A DNA stretch of 64,000 nt. It comes from Mansonella perstans. Its lineage: Eukaryota > Nematoda > Chromadorea > Rhabditida > Onchocercidae. Below are positions 1-12,249 of the stretch, piece after piece (within the stretch, counting starts at the first letter, position 1; the number at the start of each line of letters is the position of its first letter). The position numbers were made by a program, and so were the translations under genes. The stretch spans positions 124,001 to 188,000 of the forward strand of contig JBAMDO010000100.1 of assembly GCA_037074765.1 (NCBI GenBank). The letters are read 5' to 3'. The notes beneath the pieces are model-generated. The model saw only the letters and a program-made list of their open reading frames with translations, did not search any database and was not told the DNA's origin.

Positions 1-3000
1 ACTTGATGAGTTGTTCCACTTATAGCTGGTGTAAACGTTTTACTACTAAGTTCATGGAGCACAAGTCCCGTAGATAGTGGTGACAGTTTGATATTTTTTG
101 ACTGCTACAGAGAAAGAGGAAAAAGACAAAGGCAAGAAATTTCAGTTCATTAATTTATCACATGATTAAAATCTTGAAACAATTTCAAAAAAATAATGTT
201 TTAATTGAATATCTTTTATTTTCTCTTTTTTTCCCAACCATAGTAGAAAAACTTCTTGTTCTTTGATGTTCAACGAAATTCATTTCTTTGAAATTGAATT
301 TATAACTGAAAACTTCAATATTTCACATATGTAATTAGTTACCGTAGATAATTCACGCATTGAACGTGGTGATATGCAACCTGAAATGCTACTTCTAACA
401 TTTGATGGTTCTGATAACACGGATAGCGCATGTTTGTCACCGGCACCATAACGAGGTGGTTTTGGAGGTACCATGTGATATGTCAAGTCACCAAGTGATG
501 TACTAGTTTGGGAATCATTTGAGAGACTTAACGAATCCATTCGATCATTGCTAGAATATTCGCTTTCTGCAAAATATTCATTTCACATTCTCACCTAAAT
601 TACGGAAAATTAGTTATAAATAGATAATTACTAGAATAAAAAATTATTATTAGTTTATTTTCTCAAATCACAAAAAAGCCATTCTTCATTGAGGTAATGT
701 GTTACATCAAAAGTATACCAATATAAAGAGACATACGTTGTTGTATTCCAAGTTTTGAGAATTTCGGATGTAAGGAGGGTGATAGCATGGGACGAACTAA
801 TGCATCTGTTGACGAAATGAAAGGATATAACTGTCGTCTAACAATATCACCAGATGGTAGCCTTAAATCGGAACGTTGAACAATTGTAGGCTCATGATAC
901 CTACAAATGACTATTTTTATTTGAATTTCAATTTTATTTGAATTTTTTATTTTATTTGAATTTCAATTTATTTTACAACTGCAGGTGAAATTGATTGTTT
1001 CAAATGAACTGTCAAATCATTCGTCAAAATTAACTGAACAATAAATAAACAGTGCAAAATTAGGCGGAAAATAATATAAATATTCATCAGCTTCTCTCTG
1101 TTGTCGATAAAATATCAAATATGAACTTTTTGAAAGAAAAACAAGCAAAAAAAATAAATGATTGAATCGTTTCTTGCACTCATCTTTAAGATTCATTCGC
1201 AAATTTATCATTTCTATAATTTCATTACTTCTTTCAATTTTTTTAGTTTTTGCTCAAAAAATGCTTGTTTTTCCAAAAAAATATATATGTAATAATAAAT
1301 TCGATCTTTGTTAGGAAAATGTATTACTTTTTATCTGAACATTCTATTCTTAAAGTGTTAAAACTTTTCATTAAGTCGTTTTTCAATATTTTTTTTCATC
1401 ATTAAGGTATTTTTGTTTCTCTCTCTAAAATGGGATTATTTCCAATTTCAATTTTACAACATTTCGTAAAAAGTAGGATAGGAGGTGGGAAAGACCTGCT
1501 TATCAAAGAATTGTTGTGAGTGGATGTTGTTGCCGTTCCATTACCGCATAGAGCTGTACATTCTTCTAATTTCCGTAGCATTTCCGCTTCTCCAACTGTT
1601 TCAAGCGCTTCCAAAACTTCAATCCTGTATTGTTTTCACATTAATTTTTTTATTGCAAATAAAACGAATTAAAAAAAAAAACAGTGCAAAATAACAAAAA
1701 TAAATCAATTTGTTTCTTATCAAAAAAAAAAACTTGAAGAAAAAAACAATTTCTTGTCTATTAAATTTTAAAATCATTACATTTAAAAATCAAAAAAAGA
1801 AAGGACTAATTATCAATTTTTGTGGAAAGAGGAAAAACGAAGAAATGCGTTTAAATTGTAAAAGAATTAAAACGACGATATTGTCGAGAGATACAAATAT
1901 TTATTCATAAAAACGCATATACCAATTTTCTGGTTCTGAATTTGTATTTTTATGATAATTACATCGTTCTGAAGGTGATTTATTTGCAGATAAACTTGAA
2001 CCCTTCTCCCACTGCCTTTTTCCTTGCTCCATCCAACATATATCTAAAATTAATCCCCTTAAAATCCAACACATATTTAAAATTGATTCTTTAAAAAACC
2101 AACACACATCTGAAGCCCTTTAAAAAAAGTCTTCTCAGCGTTAAATTTAATCAATTTAAACTTTTCAAAATTTTAAAATTTCAATAAGTAGACATTACCA
2201 GGCTTTTTTTGTGATTCGCCGCTGAATAGAATCGATAATCCAGATGAATGTGCGCTACTGCTAGGATAAGCTAACCTCTCGTAATCAACTGGGTCTTTAA
2301 AAGCAAATTATTAGTATACTTTTTATTCGCTAACTAGTATTATAGAATTATATCATTGTGTGTGTTCATGAAGTTTTATAACAGCACTAGATGTTATAAA
2401 CAAAAATTTTCAGGTTGAAATCTCAAATTCTAGAAGTAAAAAGACAAGCAATACATTCGAAAGCAGAAGTGAAATACGAAAAATATTTAAATTTAAACAA
2501 ACCATAACTTAATGAAGTATTTGGTACTTGTTCATCAATAACATATCGCTGGGTATTGCTTTGATACTTTGGTGTAACATTATTCGGTGAATCATCCAAA
2601 CTTTCCACAGCACTATCGATACTTTGAACTGGTGTACTAAAGTTGAAAAAAAAATCCGATAGTTGTAAAGAAAAAACGAAACATTTACAAATTTTCTATC
2701 ATTAAAATTGAACCAAAATTAGACCGCTGTAATTATTAACAAAAAATTAGATATTCGATATATGTGCGAAGAAAAAATGAAACAGTCATAAGTAATAATA
2801 AAACAGAATAAAGTAATTAGATCAATGATAAATTAAATCAATAATTAATTAGTAAATTGTGGCAGAACTTTTTTCGAATTTCTTTCTAAAATTTGAAACG
2901 GCTGCAAAATTATTGTTTTTTTGGGAAATTTTTTTTAGTCCCGAAAGTTTTATCATTTAAAAAGGTGAAAGCAACTTTTTTTCTAAACAGAAACAAACCC

Positions 3001-3108
3001 GATTTTTTCCGAAGTTTCACTGTGTGAATCGGATACTGTATTATGTTGTAATCGAATCCTGTCCGCTTGTGATGAATTCGATAAGTGACCAGAACCTTCA
3101 ACAAATCT
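1..3108 (-). other. GRIP-like inter-PDZ linker exons
   Basis: Eight exons: 2999-3108, 2503-2636, 2199-2294, 1923-2043, 1496-1624, 737-900, 343-566 and <1-104. From 3108 leftwards each joins the next in phase. The product is low-complexity and hydrophilic, with segments such as SIDSAVESLDDSPNN, EALETVGEAEMLRKLEE and PPKPPRYGAGD. The last is a class-II-like SH3 ligand pattern (PxxPxR). It corresponds to the variable GRIP linker between PDZ6 and PDZ7. No domain is visible. Confidence 0.7.
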
Positions 3109-6100
3109 CTGCACATATATTTTTTTAATTAGAAAAAAATTCACAAAATCAAATGAAGACGAAAAAAGACAGTGTAGTTAGAAATGATTAATAGGAAAAT
3201 TATGAACCTGTTGATTGAGCTATTGATCGATCAATGATTCGCATAATTTTAATTGTAACAAGATCGGTACATTGTTGTAATAAATGCATTACATCAGCTG
3301 CTTTCATTCCTTCAATCGATTCATTGTTTACTGCAAGAATCTGATCACCGACACGTAACGCTCCCGTCCTATAAAATAAATCATCTCATGATCATTAGTC
3401 ATCATTGAGCATAAAAATCTGATCATAGCTATTCAGTAAATTAACAGGATTGTAAAATGAGACAAATAATGTAATTGTATTTTCTAATTTCCAAATTTAG
3501 CTTACACTTTTTCTGATAATTGGAATTTTTTACTGATAGCAATACTGAATTACTAAGAATCAGAAATCTTAACAATCGATGATCGTACTTTTCAGCTAAT
3601 CCACCTGGTGCAAGATATGATATTAACACCGGCTCGTAACGTTCACCACTAGATGCGATAGTTATTCCCAGTGGTCCGCCATTTCGATTCAGTTCTATGG
3701 AATAAATTAAGGATTGTATTGCATCATGATTCTCCTAAATAAGGTTAGATTTGAATATTTTCAGCAGGATGATTTCTAGGATCGACGACGCAATGAATAG
3801 AGAATAAGCGCGTGCTGCTTTTTTTTTTTTTTAAAAATAAAGTCACAAGTTTTAATTAAAGTTCATTTTCAAGTTAACAAAATTTATTGTTTTTGAACCT
3901 TGTTGTCATTGGTACAAGTAAAAAAGACAAAGTGGTCTCTGTCAAGAAATAACTGGGACTACTAATGAAGAACATTATTCTCATTTTGCATTCAGTTGTC
4001 TTATATCGTTTTAAGAAATTCGAATTAATGAAATTCTCAGGATTAAATCACCTGTATAGCTGTAACACCTTTACGAACTCGTAATTTAACAATATCACCA
4101 GAACGTTGCAATAAACGCATTGCTTCTTCAACGGTACATGATTCTAAGAGAATATTATCAACTGCTAAAATACAATCACCACTATGAAGCGATCCACAAC
4201 TGAAATATTTGATAATAAATTAATACGAACTTTTTGTTTCTTTTTTTGTGTCATTAATTATTAAGATTTGAAAGAATTTTAAGAAATTAACCGATAAGAA
4301 ACACTTCCAACTTGTACATCTGATATGATAACTGGTTCACCCTTCGTATTTTCTGCTTCACTCCTAACCACAATACCAAGATTATTGCCTCTTTTTGCCA
4401 ATTTAACATCAAAAACTCCATCAAATGGTAAAGCACTTTCTGTAATTAGCAGTATATTATCATTTAATGGTTCTTTTTTCTGCAGGAATTCGAAAATATG
4501 TATAGAGTTGTTCAAAAATTAAATTAGTAAATTAAAAAAATTAAAAATTATAAGTCAATGGCTCAACTAAGAAATTAATAAATTAATGATTCATTTTTAT
4601 ATTGCGAAAAACAAATTTCACAATTTGAATTTAAATCACGAAACTCAAATGATTGTCGCAAAAGAGCACAAGATGACGATTTAGTTGCTGAAAATTTTCT
4701 ATACAATTTCAAGCTAATAAATATTAATAAATTAATGACTTACTTTGCACCGAATTTTGGAGTTAAAAACGTTAAAGAAACACAAAATATTATCAAGAAA
4801 CTCCAGTGAAGGAAAAAGATTGAAGTTAGAATACTAAGTTATAACCAACAGAAAAAAGTAAGAATTAAATTAGAAAAAAATTAGAACTTTTTGACAAAAA
4901 AAGTTGTAAAATTATATACAGAAGAAGTGGCATATGGATAAAATTTACTACAAATGAAGATTTAATACAATAGGAATTTAATTAAATTTAAATTAGTATA
5001 TTATTTAAATGTGGGAAGTAGATGAATATCAAATTTTGTTTCGTACAAAGAAGCAGTTAATAAAAGTTAAATTAAATAGAAATTTAGTGTAGTCGAAAAT
5101 TTTACCAATTACATCAAATTCAACAAGCAGTTTCAGTGGGCTTGTCGCTTGCCTTAATATTTGATTCCCTTCTTCGGCGGTGCCATCTATGCTACTCCAG
5201 TTATTGATAGCAATAATGCGATCACCAACTTGTAACACACCACTCCTAAATTATAAAAAATTAAACTGTAATTAATGAATTATAAAATTTTCCAAAATTT
5301 ATGATTAATATTTTTCAATTTACGAGTGCCAAACAAAAAAGGCAACAATGCAAAAAAATTTTATTTAATGAAACTTTTCGTTTTTTATCTTTCCTTTAAT
5401 AAAATAAAATTTTTTTTCGCAAAAATTTATTGTCATGTTTATTGCATCATTTCAAATGCTAAGTTAAATTAGCGCACATTGTAATTGACGATTCGAAAGT
5501 AATTTTCTTCCGTTTGTTTCTTTATGTACAAACGCAAAATCTCATATTACTTATTGAACATGGCAAAAATTAAATCTAACTATTAAAAATTTCATATTTT
5601 TTTAACAAAAATTTTTTAAATTTTAAATTTTCAAACATCCATGTAATAAATTTTGTACATAGAGGGACAGAAAAAAGGTGTACCTTTCAGCAGGTGAATT
5701 TTTTTCCATGTATGAAATGAAAAGTGGCTGATGTTTTGATTGAGGTTTTATGATTTGATCATGCACAACTAAACCGAATGATCCACGTGCACAACTGTGC
5801 AAAGTCACTTCCATCCTTTCCTGATGACATATCCTGCCACACGGTACACGTGACATTGTCCCGTCTACAGAAGCTTAAAAAATTTTTTGTAATTTTCCGC
5901 GTGAAGTTAAATTTTATATCATACTGCATTGAATATTTTTTGATTGTGAAGTTGATAAAAAAAAAAAAAAAAGAACGCAAACAATATATTTCAATTGAAT
6001 TCGATCACTTAATAATTAAAAGCTAAATTCAGTGATGAACAAATAATTAGTCAAATAATTGCTTCTTTGCCTACTTCTTAAACTTCTTCCCATTATCTCT

Positions 6101-9100
6101 ATAAATTATTCCAGAAATTTAAAAAACTCGAAATTATTATGAGGATTCCAATAAGTGAATCTGAAAAAACCGAAATTTACCGAATAACTGATCAGTAGCC
6201 TTCAAACAAATTTGAAGAAGATCGAAATATAGAAATATCAAAAGTATATTCAAGATTTTCGTATTTGAAAATTTAATTTGTCGGAAAATCAAAATGATAC
6301 CAAAATATATATTTTCCATAAAAAAACTGCACAAATATTTTGATAATGTATGATACTTTTCTAAATATTTAACTGGTTTTATGCTTAATAGGTCAAATCA
6401 AGAGATAAAAAAAGAAACGAAAAAGATGACCTTGAAACTATTCACATCTAATCTACCCATTAGCTATCACGTTAGATTTTTGATAACTCTAATTCCATTA
6501 TCAAAATATTTGTGCAGTTTTTAATGGAAAATATATATTTTGGTATCATTTTGATTTTTCGACAAATTAATATTACTATTACTTGGCTTATTTGGCTGAA
6601 AATTTTCCAGCTTATTTAAGAAATATTTTAAAAAAGAAAAAAAATTTTTCATCTTATTTCTTACCATTACTCAAATAGTGTTTCATAATTGAATTTTTAC
6701 TTTCTCATAAAGGAAATGCAAATGAATGATTTATTACTTAACTTTTTATGTATTATGCATGCATTCTTTTAAGATGATTTTGTCGATATTTCTAAATTTA
6801 ATGGATGATAACTTTTATAACTATTCATATTTTTTTAAATTTATATAAACAAAATTTTCCAAATTGCTAAATGTTTTTTTTTTTTTTTTTATAACCCTCC
6901 AATTTATTTCTTTTTCATTCACAATAATATTTCAACAAGAACAATAATTATACCGAAAAAAAATTTCCCAATTGTGAATAAAACTGATAACAATCATTTA
7001 TGAAATAATGAATTGAAAGCTCCAAAATTTGGTTGATTAAAATTACTAAGTTAATCGGAGATGCTTAATCGCAATTTCTTTCAGTAACTTTTTTTGGATT
7101 AAACTAAAAATCTTTTATAAATAATTAGTATTTACAGTTTTCAAAATAATAATTATTGACGAAAAAAAATAATAACGATAATCACAATAACAATAATAAT
7201 TAATTGTATGCAAAACATAGCGCAGAAATTGTTAATAAAATGTTAACTTCTCATCAATCAATATATTTAGTCCATTTTCTCGATGACATTATATTTGTGG
7301 AATAATTTGCTGAAGCCAGTCAATGAAATGTGTGTATCAATCATTCAAACTTTTATTGAAAAGCTGAATAGCAGGTGTCGATCAAATTGAAATGATGAAG
7401 TATTGACGTAGAACGCTAATTAGAATTGCACAGACTTCAAAATTGTCATTCAAGATTAGATAGGAAAGAACTGCTTTAATTTGCTGAAATAATTACGGGC
7501 AAACTAACATAAAGCACCAATTGATTAATAATAATTAAAACATAAATTTGCAACTCTGAATATGTTTTCCTAATTTTTGCCATTTCCAAAAAATGAATGA
7601 ATTAAGTTTGATTTCTTAGAATTTGTGGGGAAAAAACCAAAGTTAAAAACAAAACATTATTTGGTAAAATAAAATTAAATGCAATAAATAAATAGATAAT
7701 TGATAATTAGTCTATAAAGGTAAATAAATCATCTCTATTAAACTTGATTCATTCTAATGCTTGATTTATGAGATGCTGATTAAATTTACATTCAGTTATG
7801 TCAGTGATTTTTGAAATTGCAATTATATACAATATATGGAGGTATTAAATAAAATATCAGTTTGCTTTGAGATAGGAAGAGAGGAATTTTGAAAGAGAAT
7901 GTGGATATTGTGATGAATAGATTTTATGAAAAATGATATATTCCGGTATAAGAATAAAAGATCTTTGCGGATTAAATTCCAATTCTTAAACTTCTCATTA
8001 TTTCTCATAAATTATTTAAACACTCTCTTCCTTTTCCTTTTCCTTCTCCTTGTCTTTCTCTTTCTCATCTACTTACTTTCTCTTTTTTCTCCTGACGATA
8101 ATAAGAATGACCAAAAGAAGAAAAGAAGCAAAAAAAATGGAATAATTTATTAGTGGTTAAGAAAAAACATTTGAGAAATGAGGAAAAAAATTAATTAGCT
8201 ACGATAATGATTGATTCATTTTAGCACTTAACTTGAAATATCGATTGATCGATTGATTTGCATGGTTGATAAATGATTTCTACTTGAATCATTCGATTTT
8301 TTCTTTTAGAAAACTAAAAGGAAATTTGTCGAATAAATATTAATAAATGAATTTTTTTGAAAAAGATATACGACAGAGATGGAAAGGAAAATTCGCTAGT
8401 AAGGAAATGAATTTGAATTGAAATATCCTATTTCATATAAATTAAGCTATAAATATTACCATATGAATTGGGAAATAAGTATTTTACTTTCAGGTTTTAT
8501 TATGTATAGCTTATTTCTAACATTTTCCATTCATCTATGATTGATAGGTTTGGTTGTAAAGTTAAATTTTGTGATTGAAAAGTGAGATAAAAATTTTGAA
8601 AATATTGGTTTAAAAGCTAAATTCATATATGAAAAATATCATAAAAGTATGTTGTAATGTCGACTGCTTTGCTTTACTTCCGATTCCAAGCCCCCTCCTC
8701 TCTCCCTCCTTTCTTCCCTTCTTTTTAAATATCTAAATGCTTTCATTTAGAATTGAATTCCTTACTGTCCATTTATCTATCTATATTATCCTACCAGTCC
8801 ACTATTGAATATGAATGATTAGAAATATGTATCACCTGAAAAAAAGTAATGTCAAGTGGGTTTAATTAATCTATCAGATATCGACCATTGATTAAAAAAG
8901 GAAAGTTCATTATTTCATATGCATCGATGAACTGATAAACGTTTAATTAATGACACAAAATTATCTTGATAATCACTGCAAGAGAAAAGTATCCGTCATT
9001 TCTCCATTATCAATTTCTCATTCCCATTGATTTCTTTGCTTTTTTATTTTCGCAATCCGCTTGAAATAATTTATTATTTTAAAGATTAAATTAAAATGAA

Positions 9101-12100
9101 AGACTTACAAATACTAGCGATGCCCGCAATAGCTGAATAATGAAAACACAGCTTGAACATTTTTTAACCAAATGACATGAAAAATTGACGAAATCGTCTT
9201 TTTTCTTTTCTTGAAATTTGAATAAATTTCAAAGTTTAGAATGATAAATTAACTCTTTCATGATTGGTAGATGAAAAACATTTTTTTAATGATCAAATAG
9301 TTTGTAACAGATAGAATACGAATGAAAATAATAATATTAGTAATAGTAAAAGTATTAATAATAGTAATAGCAGTCGATGAGGGACAGAAGAAAAACAGGA
9401 GGAGTAGGAAAGAGAAATCACCGGAACAATTTAACAGGAATATTTGTTTCTGGTTTGTCTGCATTGGGGTCATTCCTGAATATCCATCTATTCCGGTCAG
9501 TGACGTAGGATGATGGATACATGATGTTGAGCTTTGGATAATTATTAATTTTGAAGGAAATTTTTCGTTTTAAAACAAAAAAAGGAGAACGAACTGTGGA
9601 TGATTGGAACAACTGGTTGATTATCGGGTAAAGAAACGAAGGAACGGATTGTTTAACAGTATGATTAGGGGCGGAGGAGAAAAGGAAATTGAAGCTAAAG
9701 AAAAGGATAATGAAAGATGAAAATAGGAGAAAAGAATATTGCACCATCGGGTTGTTGTTCATTTACGCTTGCTCTACCTTTACGCTATCCGAAAGGCATA
9801 CCTTTTGTTAACTGGAATAAAATAAAAAAAGATTTCAGCTCCTCAAAAAAGGTTTTACACTGATGATCCATTAATTTGCAGAAAAATATGCAGAAAAATC
9901 CCGAGAAATACTTGACTAACTCAATCATCAATCACATTAAAGAGAACTTTTCATAGTTTTAAACACACAAACTTTTTATTTTCATCATTGAAGTTGCTAA
10001 TCATTTTATCTTCAGTTATATTTCAGTTCTTATCATTCACTCGCTTTTGATTCGTTATCACTCATCACTCATTTGATATGATATATGAGATTAAATGCAA
10101 ATATCATTTAACAGTTTTTTTTTTTCACTTTTTAAAGAAAATAAAACCTTTGTTTTTCTTTTTCCTACCCCCTTTTCCCATTCAAATACAATATAACAAT
10201 CGTTTTGACCATACTTGAAATAAAATTACCACGTATGTCTGAATTATTTCATTTGAATGCGTGTTCAGAAATTAATGGTGATGCTTCACATAACTGTGTC
10301 AACATGTAAACTATTGTAAGAGTATCTTATATCTATGAATAGCGAATTTCAAAAAGTATATATTTGGTTTTTATAAAAAAATACTCAAATGATGAAGCTG
10401 TTTATGGAAACAAAAAGGTATTTGATATTATGGAAATGGAATGAAATTGGATTAGATTAAAGCATTGCATATGTTAGAAACAACTTATTCGAATAAAAAT
10501 ACTGTATTATTTGAAATTATTAAATTTTATTTCTTTATTTTTTATCTAAACCAGTTGGAATAATTTATTCCGTTTTTCTTCACTGATTACAGCAAACAAA
10601 CAACTCCTAAGAGTAGCGACGAATGAAAAACAGAAATCTTACCATTTTCAGTGAAATTAAAATTTAAAACATCAAAATTACCACACAACTTTAACATTCA
10701 CCGTCATTAATAATATATACATACAGAAACACACATACACATATACACACATATATATACACACATACACAACGACGATGCTCGTGTAACACGTGCAACT
10801 AATTAGTAAATAGAGGCAAAAATTTTTGCACATAGATGTATCTACATATTTTGCAACACGTGTAAGTGATTAGTAAATATGGAGAAAAAAATTTGATTCA
10901 ATCATAGTTTTAGAAGATATTTGTTAATTGAACTATTCGTGTTTGTTGATTTTCCATTCTGCAAAGAAACTCACAAATTTCTTCATTTATTTTTTATTTC
11001 TCTAATGATTTATTTATTTATTTGTTTTATTTTTTTAGATATTTATTCATCTGCTCATTATTTATTTTATTTCTTTCCAGTAATTTAAAAATTGAAAAAT
11101 CAGACAGCTTCTCGCGTTTTTTTTTTCTTTTTTGGATAAGAAAGGAAAGGAAAAATAAACAAAATGTGTATTCCAAAAAAATTATTTATAAATGGCGCAT
11201 GTATATTATATATATCATGCTTAAATGGAATGATGGATATGTGTATGCCAGTATATGTTTGTCTGTTTTTGTATATGCTCATTTTTAAAGAAAAAATTCA
11301 AAAAAGAGGAAAATATTGAATAAATAAATGAAAAAGAAGAAAAGACCTCTTACTCCTTCATTTCATTAATTCGATTTCAAAAAAAAAAAGTGTAGTAAGA
11401 ACAGATTTCTTCTTTTCTTCATTATTAAAATAAATGAAGTAATTTTTGAAAAGATCAATCGAATGACCAATCCATCGATATATATATTATTTTATATAAT
11501 AACTTGCCAAATAGACATAAGAAGAAATCAGTGTGAAACTTTTTCGCAAAGAAAGTTTTTCTCATCTGTATCAGCAAAAGCAGGTGGCTTGAAATTTTCA
11601 ATTTTTCTCATTCTTTCTTTTTTATCTTTATCTATCTTTTTTCTTTTCTTCTTCACCTCCTCCTCTTTTAACTTATCATTTGTAGAAATCTTTTTTTCTT
11701 CTATTTTCCAGAATCTTTCGGTTTTTTTTTTTTTTTTTTTTTTGCATTTTTGTTCTTCCTAGCTAACCATGTAGAAAACCTTTTAAAAAAAAAGTAAAAA
11801 TGAAGATGAAATATCCATTTTATTTCTTAATAATTTCAAGTTAAAAAATTTTAAAAATTAAACAAAACTTTTTTAAAATTCAATTCCTCACTATGTGATA
11901 TTTTTTAATTGCAAAAAAAGGAATTGTTTAGCTATTTAGCTAACAGATATAGACAGGATTTTTGCAAGACTTCAAAATAATTGAATTTTATAAGAATTCA
12001 TAAATCGAATTTATTTTTGGTAAATCAAGGAATTCGCAGCAACCAATGAAAGTTTGAAATTCTAATAGAATAAGTTAATGGTAAAGTTGTAAATTTCAAT

Positions 12101-12249
12101 AACGGATAATATTTACCAGCTCTTCGCATCATCAAACCCTTTGAAAATTTTGCTTTATTTGGTTGCATTTTAATATTTATTCCTCCATACTCGTGCTTTT
12201 TCACGCTTCTTTTGTCAGTGTTACGCTTCATAAAGCTTCGACATAACAT
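1..12249 (-). CDS. GRIP: GRIP-like multi-PDZ scaffold protein, 3' part (partial, runs off left edge)
   Basis: Scaffold of the glutamate-receptor-interacting protein family, which binds receptor C-termini through PDZ domains at synapses and on transport vesicles. Exons read (minus strand, 5' to 3'): 12117-12249, 5684-5864, 5106-5245, 4292-4439, 4052-4199, 3589-3734, 3208-3368, 2999-3108, 2503-2636, 2199-2294, 1923-2043, 1496-1624, 737-900, 343-566, <1-104, about 713 codons. Each PDZ is split over two exons as in GRIP. Ligand loops are SFGL (PDZ4), NLGI (PDZ5) and PLGI (PDZ6). Junction motifs such as SPAER-SGVLQVGDR, EFDVIES and GGLA-EKTGA match GRIP PDZ4-6 in order. A Ser/Pro/Gln-rich linker follows, with a PPKPPR motif; PDZ7 would lie beyond base 1. 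All phases join except 3208 to 3108. The start at 12249 is inferred; upstream PDZ1-3 exons look broken. Confidence 0.8.
3208..3734 (-). other. GRIP-like PDZ6 exon pair
   Basis: Exons 3589-3734 and 3208-3368. Reads IYSIELNRNGGPLGITIA, PVLISYLAPGGLAEK, TGALRVGDQILAVNN and a tail DLVTIKIMR. This is GRIP PDZ6. The 3208 exon ends in phase 1 whereas the next recognised linker exon (start 3108) reads openly only in phase 0, so one base is out of register or the junction is misread. Confidence 0.85.
4052..4439 (-). other. GRIP-like PDZ5 exon pair
   Basis: Exons 4292-4439 and 4052-4199. Reads GVFDVKLAKRGNNLGIVV, then PVIISDVQVGSVSYR, then GSLHSGDCILAVDN and a helix ending IVKLRVRKG. This matches GRIP PDZ5 nearly column by column. 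Frame is intact and both junction phases agree. Confidence 0.87.
5106..5864 (-). other. GRIP-like PDZ4 exon pair
   Basis: Exons 5684-5864 and 5106-5245. The first carries MEVTLHSC, the carboxylate-binding loop GSFGLVVHD and ends SPAE; the second carries SGVLQVGDRIIAINNW, the alpha-B helix and the tail KLLVEFDVI. Order and spacing match GRIP PDZ4, including the family tail EFDV(A/I)ES that joins PDZ5. Exon phases 2/2 and 1/1 join without gaps. Confidence 0.85.
6271..6570. repeat. Long inverted repeat (foldback/MITE-like element)
   Basis: Two arms of about 75-78 bp, 6271-6348 and 6496-6570, are near-perfect reverse complements around a 147-bp spacer. A landmark is the core ccaaaatatatattttcca on the left and its complement on the right. 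I see no transposase and no clear target-site duplication. The shape fits a non-autonomous foldback element or a hairpin-forming intronic sequence. Confidence 0.75.
10688..10772. repeat. CA/TA microsatellite
   Basis: Imperfect run of acacatacac and tatata units just upstream of the duplicated 40-bp segment. Intronic; no function visible. Confidence 0.7.
10788..10894. repeat. Diverged 40-bp direct repeat
   Basis: Segments 10788-10827 and 10855-10894 share aacacgtg, ttagtaaata and a purine-rich end, separated by 27 bp. Each contains a CACGTG E-box palindrome. Local duplication in a GRIP intron; any regulatory role is speculation. Confidence 0.6.
12117..12249 (-). other. Proposed first coding exon of the shortened GRIP-like gene
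   Basis: Open exon of 44 codons plus one base, ATG at 12249-12247, donor G|gtaaat at 12117/12116. A good 3' splice site (ttattttag-like) sits 7 nt upstream of the ATG at 12257-12258, the arrangement expected for spliced-leader addition. The one spare base joins in phase with the PDZ4 exon at 5864, giving MLCRSF...MMRRAD-GTMSRV. The peptide is basic and resembles nothing I know. An alternative start is the ATG at 5856, only 8 nt after the acceptor of the PDZ4 exon. The link across a 6.2-kb intron is inference. Confidence 0.5.

Larger units (their letters stand above)
5865..12116 (-). other. Large AT-rich intron of the GRIP-like gene
   Basis: About 6.2 kb without recognisable coding sequence. 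It holds the foldback repeat at 6271-6570, a CA/TA microsatellite near 10720, a duplicated 40-bp segment at 10788-10894 and several pyrimidine tracts. A 114-codon minus ORF at 9418-9762 is mentioned under rejected items. Confidence 0.5.

Noticed and set aside
9418..9762. 114-codon minus ORF starting MNNNPMVQYSF with a hydrophobic N-terminus
   Set aside because: Hydrophobic stretch comes from A/T-rich pyrimidine runs, no family resemblance, lies deep in an intron; its donor phase does not fit the next GRIP exon.
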